Positions 12,373 to 25,100 of a stretch of 64,000 nt of DNA are shown here, in pieces. The DNA is from Burhinus oedicnemus (taxonomy: Eukaryota; Chordata; Aves; Charadriiformes; Burhinidae): NCBI GenBank assembly GCA_008921705.1, contig VFFE01007504.1, positions 127,285 to 191,284 on the forward strand, given 5' to 3'. Below the pieces are notes generated by a model. The model was not told the origin of the DNA. It was given only the letters and a program-made list of their open reading frames with translations, and searched no databases. The position numbers and the translations under genes are program-made. How positions within the stretch are numbered: the first letter of the stretch is position 1; the number at the start of each line of letters is the position of its first letter.

Positions 12373-13125
12373 TAACTATATATGCTAATAACTATTTCAC
12401 TTTTATAGGTACTCTTCTTGTAGGGACAGAATACTTCAGAAATAATTAGAAAGTAAATTCAAATAAATTGTGTAAGTCATAGCAGAAATGCAAATGTTTT
12501 TCTTCAGCAGAGAATACATGGTGGGTCCCCTCATTCGGTTCCACCTCTATGTGCAGTGTAAGTACTGTAATAATGTCAGCACATAGCCCTGCATGAATAC
12601 CAGCTGCTGCACTGGCCTCCAGCTTGCCCTCCTGCCACATTAGCCTTCAGCTAATGTCAGGAAGTGGTTTTATGATGGTCAAGAGAATTCTGGCCACTGC
12701 AGTTAAAACGTTTTTGTCTCAGTGGTATTTTTTTCTCTCTGTGTGCTCTGCAAGGTTTGATCTGTCGATTTTTTTTGCTTTACCTTGTAAGCTTTCAATT
12801 ATTAATGTGCAGAGCTTAAATTAGGAATCGGAAAAAAACCTCTTAGTATGAAGCATTTCCAGGAAAAAATTTATAAAAACCTGCAACGCTCTACATGGAT
12901 GGTTCAGAAGGGAAGTAATCAACCAACTCCATAAATGTCAAGGGGAGGATTAGCCTTTACTTCTGATGAATCCAATTCAGCAGCCACATTAAAAGGTGCC
13001 TTTGCATGTGGAGTTAAAAGGAACATTTCCTGCTCTAACCAAGTCTTTGACTTTCCTGTTAGTAGCTCCAAGTTTACCTCATGCAAAGATCTGACTAAGT
13101 ATTGTAAAGCAAAACAAAACAACAA

Positions 13126-13135
13126 CCCCCCCCCC
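13126..13135. repeat. Poly(C) tract, 10 bases
   Basis: Ten C after an A-rich AAAACAAAAC stretch (13110-13119). It is a low-complexity patch with several CAAAA units to 13165. Confidence 0.8.
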
Positions 13136-16100
13136 AGCTCCCAACCCAAAAGCAAAACCAAAACCACCTTGATCTAAAAAGTTGAAACACCTCTGAAGAC
13201 CATCTACCTCCCTTGCTGAAGTTGACAGAAGTGGGTTTTGGCTGAGTATTTCAGATTAGCAATTACAGAAAGAGGATTTTTACTTTGATTATTTGTTTGG
13301 ATTACAAGATTAGAACACTGATTTAGAAAAGCTATTCAGAAGGAGCCTAACTCTGAATGCCACTTACCTTGGTGTGGATATTTTTTGCTGTTCAGTAATA
13401 TGAAGGGCTAAAGCAAAGCTTGATTACCTTAGATGCCCCACACAAGTACAAACAATAAGCAAATACAGACAACAAGCACAATAGATTTCTTGCCACATTT
13501 GGTCAAAAGCCTCCCTAATACATCTACACTAATCTGTTTGGTAAGGGTTTGACAAGAGGAACTGAAGTCAACCAAAGGACTCTGCTGGAGCAGTACGCAC
13601 TGATATACTGTGTCAGGTCGAGAGCACAACATAGTATGTAAGTTACTGCAGTAAATGTGGTCTGTAGGACTGCTCACAGACAATCCACAAGACATTTTTA
13701 ATTATTTCAATGGACTTTGGAGCCAGCCATAAGTCAGGTAGCATTCACTGTACTCCCTAAAGATAGCAGGCTGCACATTTGGCTTTGTGGCCACATGAGC
13801 CAATTTCACCAGTAGAAGACAGTAAGAAGCAGTCCAGTCTGCAGCTGGCTACCCTTGCATGCACTAGTACATGCACTGTAGAAAAAAAGCTCCTTTGTAG
13901 GTTGAAATACTTGATTTACCACTTTTTTCAGATATTAATTTAATGCACAGAGCAAAATTTTAAAAATATTAGAGAATTTCTTGAGAAAATATTAGTCTGC
14001 TGGAGTATAATTACACAATCTTACCATGTGTCAGTGGGCTGATCTGCAAAGATGAGCTGGGAGTTGCAGCCATCAACAAAGCAGCGCGGCAGTGCCCTCC
14101 CCAGTCTGGCACAGTCCTGTTGTGCCCAAGCAAGAAGGGCAGAGTAGGTTGAGTGCTGGTAACAAGGGTCAGCCACGGGTCCTGTGAGCATCAGACAAGT
14201 CCCTAGCGATGAGGTAGGTCCAAAGTCACCTGCACCACATCAGAGCTGATCTTGCAGAGGAGCAGCCAAAACCCAGGGCAGGGGAAGAGGATCCAGAGCC
14301 TGGTGGCGCACTCAGTGTGTGTTTGCAACATGGCAGAAGGGCAGTAAAGGCCTTCAGACACTTTTTCTCAGGTTGGTGAGTATATTAGCGCTTTCCTTGT
14401 TTCAGCCTTTTGGTGGCATCCATGGTGGAAATTAATTGAATTGCAGCAGAAATGCTTGGGCATTCTGGAAAAAACACAACAATTTTATGAACTTAAAATG
14501 GTTTTGTTGCCTTTTTAAACATAATTTCTTTTTAAAAACACAACTAAATTAATATTACAGCATCTTTTTTCAGTTGGGATGACACAATGGCTCTGGCATT
14601 TACAGGAAGCAGAGACACAAGAAACAAGCTCCTGTTTCCTGTTCACGTGTAGAACCAAAGGAAAGGAAAATAAGTAATTATGAGAGACGTATAAACTACT
14701 TCAGAGAGATTTCCATGGAAAGCTCTTGAAAACCCAATCTTCTTTCATAGTGCAGATATTTCAACACAGCCAAACAGTATTAAGCTCTTCATTTGCCCTA
14801 TAACAGTAAGACAGTAATTTCACAGTCTGTCAAATGTAGGAGCAAACAAAACCGAACTGCTTGTTGAACCAATAGAGAAGTGGATTGCGAGAATCACCAC
14901 TGACTTTTGGCCTCTTTTTTGTGTCCTCAAGCAATCCAAAACTGTCAGACATTAATATAAGATCACTTCTTGCCAAGCTATTGAAGTAAAACATAAGGAA
15001 ATCAGAACTCTTGTTCTCGTATCCGTGGGATAGCAGAAACGAGTGCAAGATTCTTTGGAAGACAGAAACTGCAGTTTATTGAAGTTAATGGGCACCATTA
15101 ACTGGGGTCCACAAAAGCCAACACACTACAGAAATCTCTAACTCCAGGAACAGGGAAGCATATAGCAGAAATAAGCATGAAAGCACATTCATGTGCATCT
15201 ATGGCAGATCCACCGACACCATGAAAGGCTTCATTCCCTTCCTAGCATTAGCTATCATTTACTCACAAGACGGAGGCTTAGCAAAGAAGGGGTTAATTTT
15301 CCAATGCTATTTTTGTTTCAAGCAAGTCACTCAAATGGAGAACTAACCTCTGCCAGAATCTGAGTAGACTCACAATGCATGAAATTTAAATAGAGAAATT
15401 TCTCTTAAAAAAATCCCTTGAGTCAAGAGAGGTCATTGTCAGAAACCATAACTAATGTAGCAAAATGGAAGAGCGTCAGTGGTCCTCGGCAACTGTTTAA
15501 TGGTGCTCCTCTGCTGTAGCACTCAAGGCTGACCAGCATTCATTTTACTCCTGATGTATCACTCCCTTTGGTCTGTCATGACTCAGCCACTGAGCCCCCT
15601 TAGCCTGTGGCAGAGCTAATTGTGATTCAGTCACTGGCTTCCAGAAAACAAGCCAGAAAGTTAAATTTTGTTAAAATATTCAGCCTTAGCATGGAAGATA
15701 CTTTGAGATAAAGTTCCTCCTTTTCTGCCCCTCTCCTTTCCCCTTTCAAAAAGAAAGCCACAGAGAAACAGAAGGTTAATTGTACTTCAGGACACCCAGA
15801 TCTAAATATGGTTAAATTAACTCTGGAGCAGAGCAGGCAGAGATGCGCAGCTGCAATAGGCCTTGACGGGGAGTTTGAAGCCTGTCGTGCAACACCTTGC
15901 CTGTGTCCTGCACACCCTCAGTCCCCGTCCCTCTTCCAGGACAGTGTCCATGTCGCTCCTATGTCTGGAAGGGTGGTGAGTGGGAAGAAGTTTCTTTTCT
16001 CTAGATTCTTCCTTTTAATTTATATCTTTATAACCTGTTTCTAATGTTTCCAGCCCCACTGGTTTCTCAGCCCAGACCCTGTGAGCAAGATCTAATGTTT

Positions 16101-16943
16101 TATTCTACATATGCCAGTCACGTGGAACCCCAGAATGTGTGAGCATTTCCCTACTCAAGGCTTGCTTTGTTAGAATAGTTTCCCCCCTTGGGCTGTAATG
16201 CCACGTTTCTTGGGTTTTTTGTTGTTTTTTTTTAATTCATCAGGAGGATGGCTGAAACATGAGTCCTCTGCCCCCTCCCTGCTCTCAGCCACAGGTCACA
16301 GACCTCCTTTCCCATCGTGCAACAAATAGGCCCCAGTCCCTGAGGGGAAAGGACCTGGTGGGAGAGGGAATAAGTGTTTCCCCACCACTTTTGTCCTCTA
16401 CTGCAAATCTCAGACCTAACAAATGGGCCATCTCCCCACCAAGGTGAAGGAGCTTTTAGGCTACCTGAGGTCTTGCTGGTTCTCAGTGGGCAGGTGCCTG
16501 TTTAGATGGATCCACAGCAGGGGCATGGCCCACTTCTGCTGGATGTTCTCATATCCCCATCACTGCTGTGCCGGAGGGGAGTAAGGATTTGGTAGTGTCT
16601 AAGATTCATTTCCAACTCTCTGTTTGGACTTCCCCATATATATCCTGGTCTCAGGTCCACTAATGATCTGTTCAAGACCTTCCTTTTGTCACTGTATCTC
16701 TCCCCCTCTCTCTTTAACCTTTACCAGAAGTTGCCTTGTCAACCTTCATGCAACTTGAAAACTTCACAGATCTTATCTAATGAACTGACTTCCCGTTGCA
16801 CTTGTCAGAGCAGCTGCAGCAGGAGCTCTGATCCTGAAGGGAGAAAAGGCTCCAAGCAGCACCACACAGAATCACAAACCAAGGCCAGGGCTGCAGCAGC
16901 CTCTTCTCACTCACACCCACCACAGCAATACTCAGCTCTGAAA

Positions 16944-16970
16944 CAGAATCACAGAATCACAGAATCACAG
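16944..16970 (-). repeat. CR1 3'-terminal 8-bp tandem repeat
   Basis: There are slightly more than three copies of the octamer that reads CAGAATCA on the plus strand. CR1 elements end in such short repeats instead of poly(A); the repeat is thought to mark the template end used in target-primed reverse transcription. It fixes the 3' boundary and the minus orientation of the element. Confidence 0.9.
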
Positions 16971-17029
16971 GGGTTGGAAGGGACCTCTGGAGATCACCTA
17001 CTCCAACCCCCCTACCAGAGCAGGTTCCC

Positions 17030-18441
17030 CTAGAGCAGGTTGCACAGGACAGCATCCAGGCGGGTTTGGAATATCTCCAGAGTTGGAGACTCCACCACCT
17101 CTCTGGGCAGCCTCTTCCAGTGCTCTGCCACCCTCAAAGGAAAGAAGTTCCTCCTCATGTTTAGATGGAACTTCCTACGTTCAAGTCTGTACCCATGACC
17201 TCTTGTCATATCACTGGGCACCACCGCAAAAAGACTGGTGCCATCCTCCCACCACCCTCCCTTTAAGTATTTGTAAACATTGATGAGATCCCCCCTCTGA
17301 GCCTTCTCTTCTCCAGACTACAAAGACTCAAGTCCCTCAGCCTTTCCTCATGAGAAAGATGTTCCAGCCCCCTAATCATCTTTGTAGCCCTCTGCTGTAC
17401 CCTCTCCAGCAGTTCCCTGTCCTTCTTGAACTGGGGAGCCCAGAACTGGACACAGGACTCCAGGTGTGGCCTCACCAGGGCAGAGTAGAGGAGGAGGATC
17501 ACCTCCCGTGACCTGCTTGCCACACACCTCCTGATGCACTCCAGGATGCCACTGGCCTTCTTGGCCACAAGGGCACATTGCTGGCTCGTGGTCATCCTGT
17601 TGTCCACCAGCACTCCCGGGTCCCTTTCCACCAAGCTGCTTTCCAGCAGGTCAGCCCCTAACCTGTACTGGTGCATGGGGTTATTCCTCCCCAAGTGCAG
17701 GACCTTACACTTGCCCTTGTTGAACTTCATGAGGTTTCTCTCTGCCCAACTCTCCAGCCTGTCCAGGTCACGCTGAATGGCAGCACAGCCTCCTGGTGTG
17801 TCAGCCACCCCTCCCAGTTTTGTGTCACCAGCAAACTTGCTGATGGGACACTCTACCCCTTCATCCAGGTCATTGATGAATATGTTGAACAGGACTGGAC
17901 CCAGTACTGACGCCTGGGGAACACCACTTGTCACAGACCTCCAACTAGACTCCGTGCCACTAAGCACAACCCTCTGAGCTCTATCTGCCAGCCAGTTTTC
18001 AATCCACTCCACTGTCCATTCATCCAACCCACACTTCCTAAGCTTGCCTATGAGGATGCTGTGGGAGACAGTGTCAAAAGCCTTGCTGAAGTCAAGGTAA
18101 ACAATATCCACTGCCCTCCCCTCATCTATCTGTTCAGTCACGCCATCGTAGAAGGCTATCAGATTAGTCAGACATGACTTCCCCTTGATGAATCCATGTT
18201 GGCTACTTCTGATAACCTTCTTTTCCTCCAGATGCTTTGAGATGACGCCCAGAATGAGCTGTTCCATCATTTTTCCAGGGACGGAGGTGAGGCTGACTGG
18301 CTTGTAGTTTCCCGGGTCTTCCTTCTTGCCCATTTTGAAGACTGGAGTGACACTGGCTTTCCTCCAGTCTTCAGGCACCTCATCTGTTCTCCAGGACCTT
18401 TCAAAGACGATGGAGAGCAGCCCAGCAATGACTTCTGCCAG
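17030..18441 (-). pseudogene. CR1 ORF2 reverse transcriptase, truncated and frameshifted
   Basis: This encodes the reverse transcriptase and C-terminal part of CR1 ORF2, which copies CR1 RNA into DNA at the target site. The main open frame is 17263-18378 (371 codons from its first ATG; it stays open upstream to the truncation point). Motif A is clear at residues 94-103 ([10 protein letters not shown], Asp96) and motif B at 151-162 ([12 protein letters not shown], where the family usually has SGVPQGS). Motif C at 182-185 reads FAGD instead of FADD, so the first catalytic Asp is lost; the codon is GGT at 17827-17829. The frame then breaks near the C6 run at 17290-17295 and continues in another frame to the stop at 17030 with the typical C-terminus (FHLNMRRNFF, LPREVVESP, LDAVLCNLL). 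The 5' truncation, the lost Asp and the frameshift make it non-functional. It is a mobile-element relic, not a host gene. Confidence 0.95.
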
Positions 18442-18442
18442 C

Positions 18443-21400
18443 TAAACAGAGAGTGGCTGCCTGGAACGACACCGCGCTCGGCTGTGGCCCACTTGTGGAG
18501 GACCCAGAGTAGAGACTGTCCCAACCTCCCACTTGGGTGAGTAGGAGTTAAATGCTCCAAGTACATTGCAAACTTGTTCTATCCTACAGATATTAACAAC
18601 TACAATGGTTAATCCTGATTGCCAAAGGAGTTAGGCTGTCAGTACTGTGGGGATTTAGAAGGGTCTGGGTGCCAAAATTCTTCAGGATCCCTCGAAACAG
18701 CGAGTCAGTGTTTAAGTTACACATCTTATAGAGCATAGTTCAGGCAGACAGACATGGAGCCGGGAAAATTCATGGCAATTCATGTCTGCTTTGCAGGGCT
18801 GTGTCCCTTCATCCCTTCACTCTGCTCCAGTTTTCACAGGTGAAGCCAGCCTGTGCACTGGGAATACTGGCAACAGCAAAGGTGTTTTGGAGAGCAAGGT
18901 GGCTTGCTTAGTCAAAAACACAATTTGAGCTCACAGTGCTTTAGAGGCCGGCCAAAAAATGCCATTTTTTCTTCATCTATTTTTTAAGGAGGTATTTCCA
19001 TTTGCCAGTGAATTTTTTTGTATCACCACATAGAACAGGAGAAAGAGGGGTGTTTCTGGGTAGCATATGGTATAAAAAGAAAGAAATCAGCAAAAGAGGG
19101 CACTGAGGCTGCCACCGTGGGCAGAATGGAGGGAATACAACAGACTAAACAAGAAGAGAACATAACAAGAAATGCAGATGAGAAATTTAAGTTTGATGCA
19201 ATGAAAAAGGAGGATATATGAGAGAAATCCATTGAAAGGAGGTGGTGGGATGATGTGGTATGTTTGGTAGCTGCTGGAAGATGCAAGAAGAGAAGAGGGA
19301 ATGGGGACAAGCAGGAACTCCAGCTTTCCACAACTGCTATAGAGGAAAAAAAAAACATCAGTGGAGAAAAGGGAGATGCAGCTGCATTGGCATCGTATTT
19401 CCTTCCCAGACTGGAAGAGCAGCCTTCAAAGTTATTGAGTAAACTTATATTAATAAAAACATCATAAGCTTTCTATTTTTATATGCCAGTTATATTTTCA
19501 ACTCATGAGATCAAAGATTTTTTGAAAGGCCATGAAGAAAGTTATTAAAGAAATACTTAAACACCATGAATTAACAGTAAAAGATATTTTCAAAAACTGG
19601 CTATGGGAAGTAGTCTAATTTGAATCAGAGCAGCCTTTCAACTGAGTTTGGATTACAGCAAGCAATTTCTTATAGCTGCTTTTTGTTCAATACATTCAAA
19701 GAGTGTATGTGAATCAGGCATTTGCCAGCTCAAACCTGGGCTTTTCTTTGCAAAAGAGAATGCACCTTGCCAGCACCACTTTTGCAAGGAGTTTGGCAGC
19801 TAGCCATATTGCAAGAATCTGAGAACAAAATCACTCCTTGTGTACTGTTATATTTTAGCTTTTACCACAACTACAAAAGCTTATGAGTTTAACTACCCTT
19901 TATCAGCAAACACCAGTGACGATCAAGAATTGTACCTTAACTGACAGACTTGTCACTCTCGTTTGATGGTACCTTAATACAGAAGTATCCCACTGAATCC
20001 CATATTGGACACCTCCCTGAGTTCTTTTACTTAATGTAAGTATCAGCATCTGGTCCTAAATCAAACAACAGCACACCATAGCATACAAATTGTAAGTGCC
20101 ATTGCTCAGTAAACTGCCTTTATTTATTTTCATAAACTGTGCTTTAAAACCTAGATGCCGTGAGTTATTCTCATGTCTCCATCGCTTCATTGAAAATTGA
20201 GGTTTCAGAGTATTAGATCCATACTCCTTTGCTCCATTCTTAGCCTTATAGATCTGCACAACCTCAAAATGACCACATGTGTCAATCTGCTTTGATGTAG
20301 CTTTGCTTGTCAACTCTGTAGTCTTCATGGTTGTTTGTAAAGCTCAGTATAGCTTATTAAACTCACTGGCACCTAATGTCCATTTCAAACACAATGAGGT
20401 ATTTTGGTGCAACACAGTTTTTTCAGGGGGCTCCAGGAGCTGGATTAAAGAGTATGCCTGAGGTGACAGCATGTTTTTTGTTGCTAACCCTGTCCTGATT
20501 CAAATCATAGTGACAATGTTACTGACCATACATCCATCCTTTCTTTAGCAGACTAAGCCAGAGGGCGGGCTGAAAACCAAACCTGGTCCATGTCTTGACT
20601 CAGTTCTGGGAGCCCAAGGTGCAAAAGGGAAATCTGAGCTTTGCTACCTACAAAACCTAGTTGTTTTGATACCTAGGAAACTTTCCAGGAAAAAAATGCA
20701 TGGTTGACTTGTTGGCCTAACATGATGCTGCCACTAAGACAGAAAGGATATGCATAGCATGAGATAGGATAGTAGAGCAAGCTGTTGGTCTTAATCTGCA
20801 CTACCATGTGTCACAGACCTGAGTCTCCTTTCACTTGCATTAGCACATGCATATTTCTACTCAGTGAGGACACGAGATGAATTTTAGTTTGCTTGTGAAC
20901 TTAGGCCTGCCTGAAAGGCAGAGCAGCTGTAGCCTCGGAGCCAAGACTGCCACCTCAGGCACACTTTGTTCAGCAAGCATTGGCGGTCTGCCTTCATCTC
21001 CCATTTCCCAAAAGGAGGATAAAGTCTTTGTTTTATCTTCAAGGAGGTGAAATTGCAATAAACGTAACATGAGGACGACACACATGCCAACGGAGCCTTT
21101 TGGCCTGAAGTTGGACACTGAACAATTAGATGTATAAGAATTTTATAAAGGAATATTAATGGAGCCAGTAGGAAAAAAAAAAAAGGTATTTCATTGTCTC
21201 TGGCTTTATGACCCAGTCCTCATCAGTAGTGATTTCTGTGTCAGAGAGGTACTTGATACCATAGCACTGAGAATACCATGTATGCTTAGATCCATGTAAC
21301 AGAATGAAGGTGTGTGTGTCAGGGCTATTCTGCTCATGATGCAAAGCGCGGGCTCTGTAGCCTCTTTAAAGAGCTGGTTTCGAGCTGGCTTCTCAGGATT

Positions 21401-22025
21401 GACAGATCCACGGGAGCTTCTAAGATTTGAAAAAGTAGAGATTCAACATATCCAAAAAGTTCTGACAGAATATAGTTGAATACCTTTAACTATCTGAATA
21501 CACTAAAAATCTTCTATAAAACCTTGTAACTCAGAGACAATGTACCATGAACACAGTGGGTTTTCATGCAAATCCTTAGAACGTTACTTCTCAGTTTATG
21601 CATCATTACAGACAGCTGTAAAAGGTTTTACAGAAATATATTTCAGTCTTGAGATGATAGTAGTCAACTACTCAAAGAATGATGAGACAGGAGAGCTCTT
21701 GGCCGCTTTCATATCATTTAGAGATGACATAAATGACACTGTGAACCTTAGAGAGTTTTGGAAGTTAAATAGTTGGCATTAGCAAGGTAAGGCAGAAATC
21801 TGCTATGGTAAGCACAGGTTTTGCCAACATTTCCTTTATTTATTTCATACAGAAAGGCAGTTGTTGATATTTCAGATTAGATAAATCTATTTGCATTAAA
21901 TGCAACAAACTGTATTTTTGGGTGGGAAAAACCCACATAGAAAATTGGGATACTATTTTTAAAAGTATCAAATACATACAAATGAAAGGGGTAATCCCAG
22001 CTCTTAAGGGCCCACAGAGTAAAGG
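18443..22025. other. Unique non-coding DNA
   Basis: The main point is a purine-rich plus strand at about 19020-19345, with lysine/glutamate-rich open frames (19018-19221) that probably reflect composition only. No exon, RNA gene or clear repeat is seen. Confidence 0.6.
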
Positions 22026-22165
22026 TGGCATTACTGAATGAGACCAAAGGTCCCCCTAGCCTAGTACTCTGGGTAGATGCTAAGGTGAGTGACAGCACAT
22101 GGGGATACTTTCCCCAGCATTTCTTCCAATCTCCCAGTCCAAGTGAGCAATAACATTGCCAATCG
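22026..22165 (+). mobile_element. Ancient dispersed amniote repeat fragment
   Basis: GGCATTACTGAATGAGACCAA (22027-22047), followed by AGGTCCCCCTAGCCTAGTACTCTG, matches the boxed order 'CTGGATCAGACCAAAGGTCCATCTAGCCCAGTATCCTG' seen in an old repeat widespread in turtles, crocodilians and birds. TTCCAATCTCCCAGTCCAAGTGAGCAATA (from about 22124) fits its downstream part less well. I believe it is an old retroelement tail (CR1/L2 class) but cannot name the family or strand firmly. Confidence 0.5.
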
Positions 22166-25100
22166 CCCACTCCTGCCTTCCCACTGGTGTGTTATGCTGT
22201 GTGAATGGTAGCTATAAAAGCATCTGAAGGCACTAGCGGCACTGAATCGTCTTAGAAAGCAAGGTCAGGATTAATGCACTCATGATGGATGAGTGATTCC
22301 CTCCCCGTGGTATTTCAGCAGCATCTGCTAACTGATCTGGAAGTATAGATAATTCGGGTGCCAAACAGTAGTCTTCTGACACCATCATATTTTTCTTCAA
22401 AGCTAATACAGCCTTCTAAGAACTAGTTCACTTAAGGGCAGAGTACGGTAGTATTTATCCATTTCTGGTGATTTCTTCTCCATTACCTTCTGTACCCACT
22501 CTCGGCAGAAGTGTTATTGGTTCTATTTTCCCTCCCCAGCAAGGAATACTCTCTTTCTTCATATAATCAACCAGTGGCCCAAATGCTAATGAAGCTCTCT
22601 GCCTTGTTATGACTGTAGGGGCTCATGGTATTTTATTTCCCTCCCCACTGTCACTACAGCACTTGTCCACTTCATGCTAAACCTTGTTACTGATCTTCTG
22701 GAATATGCCCAGTCCACCACTTGTGTTTTATTCACGGCTTATGGAAAAAACCTGATGCAGAACTTCGGTCAACAGAGTTATTAATATAAAAAGGTAGATG
22801 GCAAGATTGAAAGCCAGTCTGAATTTATCAAAGCAGAAGGTGAAACAAAAAGATTTCCCAGCAAAATGCCACTGACATTTATATTAAAGGGGGGAACAAA
22901 GCCCAGATCTGACATTTAAATATAATGCCACCTGTGTAAAACCTAAAGCTCATTTTTTACAGGCAGTGGGAAAGCTTCAAGGCAACTCCCCTTTTCCCTT
23001 TGTTAATTGTGCAGCCTTTCATGACAAAGGATTTACTTTTTTGCCTTTTCACGTTCTTTAAAAGTGATATTGAATAGTGGCTATGCAAAAGGCAGTGCAG
23101 CAAGAACTAAGTGAGTTGAAGAGATCTCAGCACAGGTAGCAGAGCATCATATTTAATTCCTTTGGTGCTTATTTTAATAACATTTATCACAATGAACTCT
23201 TAAGTCATTACAGACCATGAAATATGCAGTGCCATGCTTTGCCATTTAACATATAATTTATCTCCTCATTTCTGTGACAAAGACATTATTACTTTTTTTT
23301 TTTTTAATAACTTATCAGGCGGGTTCAGCCACATACTGTTGGTTTTATTTCAAAACTCTGTACAACAGCCACAATCAGAAACTGATGCCTAATTACTTTT
23401 CTTCATTACTAAGAAAAAAAACCCCAGGCCACATGTCAGAGTCACTAATCAACAAAGTTACCTACAGGTGAAAGGTAGGGAAAGGTCTTAGCAAAGACCT
23501 TGTTCCCAGGCTTTTTGTCTCTCCTCATCTGGTTGAATGCTTCACAGATCCAGAGGGGAAAGGAGAAGGGACATTTCTCTAGATGTTAAGGTCAGAAGGG
23601 GCACTCCTCTGACATACTATATACAAGACAAAGAACTTCACTATGTCATTTCTGTATCAGACCTATCCATTTGTGATTGAACCACAACGTGTTGTTCAGT
23701 TAGACGTCTCATCTTGATCTGAAGTGACTGGAGTACTTAATTCATCCCTAAATATATCACTAATTTCTCTCATTGTGCAAGTGGTGCAAGTACTTTCTCT
23801 CACTTCACTTTCCTTTCCAACTACTGGACTTGTAGGGGGGGGAACAAAGAGCCCTTGGTCAGAAATCTCCTCATGCGTAGGTATGAGCAAGCATCCTGCC
23901 TCTCAGCCTACCTTGGCAAGTGACAGAGACTGACGTCCTTTAATGTCTCACTGAAAAGTTTGTTTGAAAGTCCTCTGCAGAGGAGGATGGAGAGTACTGC
24001 TTAATGTTTCTTAGAACACTGTAATCCCAAGATCACTGGTTTTTAATATTGCTTTTAGTGTGACACCCAGGGTGAGCACCAAATATGCTAGGAAAAGATC
24101 TGTACCTCAGCAGGCTTTCAATCCACTTATACAGGGGGAAACGATGGTGGCAGCAAGAAACAATCAGACCAGAAAATGAAAGATGAGCAGGAGTCACAGT
24201 TCATCGGCTGCTTAGACTTCAAGCAGTCTGTAGGCATTGTAAGAGAGGTAAGATTTGAGAAGCATAACAAACACAAACACAAGTTTGGAGTGTTGTTATT
24301 ATTATTAGCATATTTGTTCACAGAGTGCCTCTTTCCTAATTTTGATGATCACCTTTGCAACAAAGTACAGGCTGAAAACATGAACTATACAAGCACGCTA
24401 ACATGTTCTAAAATCAGTGGTAATGGCTCAGGGAAACAAGTCAGGTGGCTGGTTCAGCAATGTGCTCAGTGAGCAGTGGCATTCATAAAAACATACCATG
24501 CACATGAAAAATAATCAAGAAACAACAGTCAAAATGGTGACCATTCACTTCACGTAATTTAACCGCCCAGCCACAACTCTGAATGTCTGTTCACATGATG
24601 GAAAGTTTGGAAGTGCCTTGAGAACAAGGAGCCAGAGTCTGACTGCAAAGCAGGGTGGATTAGGATAATGGGCTAGGCTAGACTAGACAGAATGGGGTTC
24701 CTCTCTACATCCTCATGAAGTTTTAAGGTATTTTGAAAATAATGAGAAAGTTCTTGATTTCAGCTGCCCCGATTTTAGCTCCAGGTGGTATAAAAGCATA
24801 TAGATTTTGATAACTCAAAGTAGACAATTCGTTAGATAAACCAAAAGACATCACCTTGCTGTTCTGTATAGCTAATTTGGTGAAATGCAACTTAAAACCC
24901 TTACTCCATGCATCAGTTTTGGATTTGCATCAGAGCTGAATTACAAGGCCTACAGAACTTCATTAATCTATTGGCTTACTCACTCATTTAGGAACTGAGT
25001 TATTAATGATCAGTTCACAGATGAATTTGGTGAGACTGTTAATGGGACACAATTAATAGTTATGAATGTAGGGCAACTATTACACTGCCTTTCTTCTGTA

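Larger units (their letters stand above)
9761..16943. other. Unique non-coding DNA between the two CR1 copies
   Basis: Apart from the SINE fragments and simple repeats listed separately, nothing is recognised. Small open frames here (for example 11611-12186 minus, 191 codons, hydrophobic and serine-rich; 10039-10455 plus, 138 codons) match no family. The stretch 14030-14370 is locally GC-richer and featureless. Confidence 0.6.
16944..18442 (-). mobile_element. CR1 LINE retrotransposon, 5'-truncated, antisense
   Basis: This is a non-LTR retrotransposon of the CR1 family, the main LINE of birds. On the minus strand it runs from inside the reverse transcriptase (near 18442) to the 3' end at 16944. 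The 3' end is diagnostic: three near-perfect copies of an 8-bp unit (TCACAGAA on the plus strand, 16944-16970) follow the conserved GGTTGGAAGGGACCTCTGGAG region at about 16972-16992, and the 3' UTR is only about 85 bp. CR1 copies are usually 5'-truncated because target-primed reverse transcription stops early, and this copy lacks ORF1 and the endonuclease part of ORF2. I see no target-site duplication, which is normal for CR1. Sequence beyond about 18442 no longer reads as CR1. The exact 5' border is uncertain by a few tens of bases. Confidence 0.96.

Noticed and set aside
17534..17977. Plus-strand open frames across the CR1
   Set aside because: They are shadows of the minus-strand reverse transcriptase.
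24285..24410. Another antisense copy of the old SINE tail (TTATTATTATTAGCAT then GTGCCTC)
   Set aside because: Only the TTATTATT run and a few scattered words agree, too weak to separate from chance.
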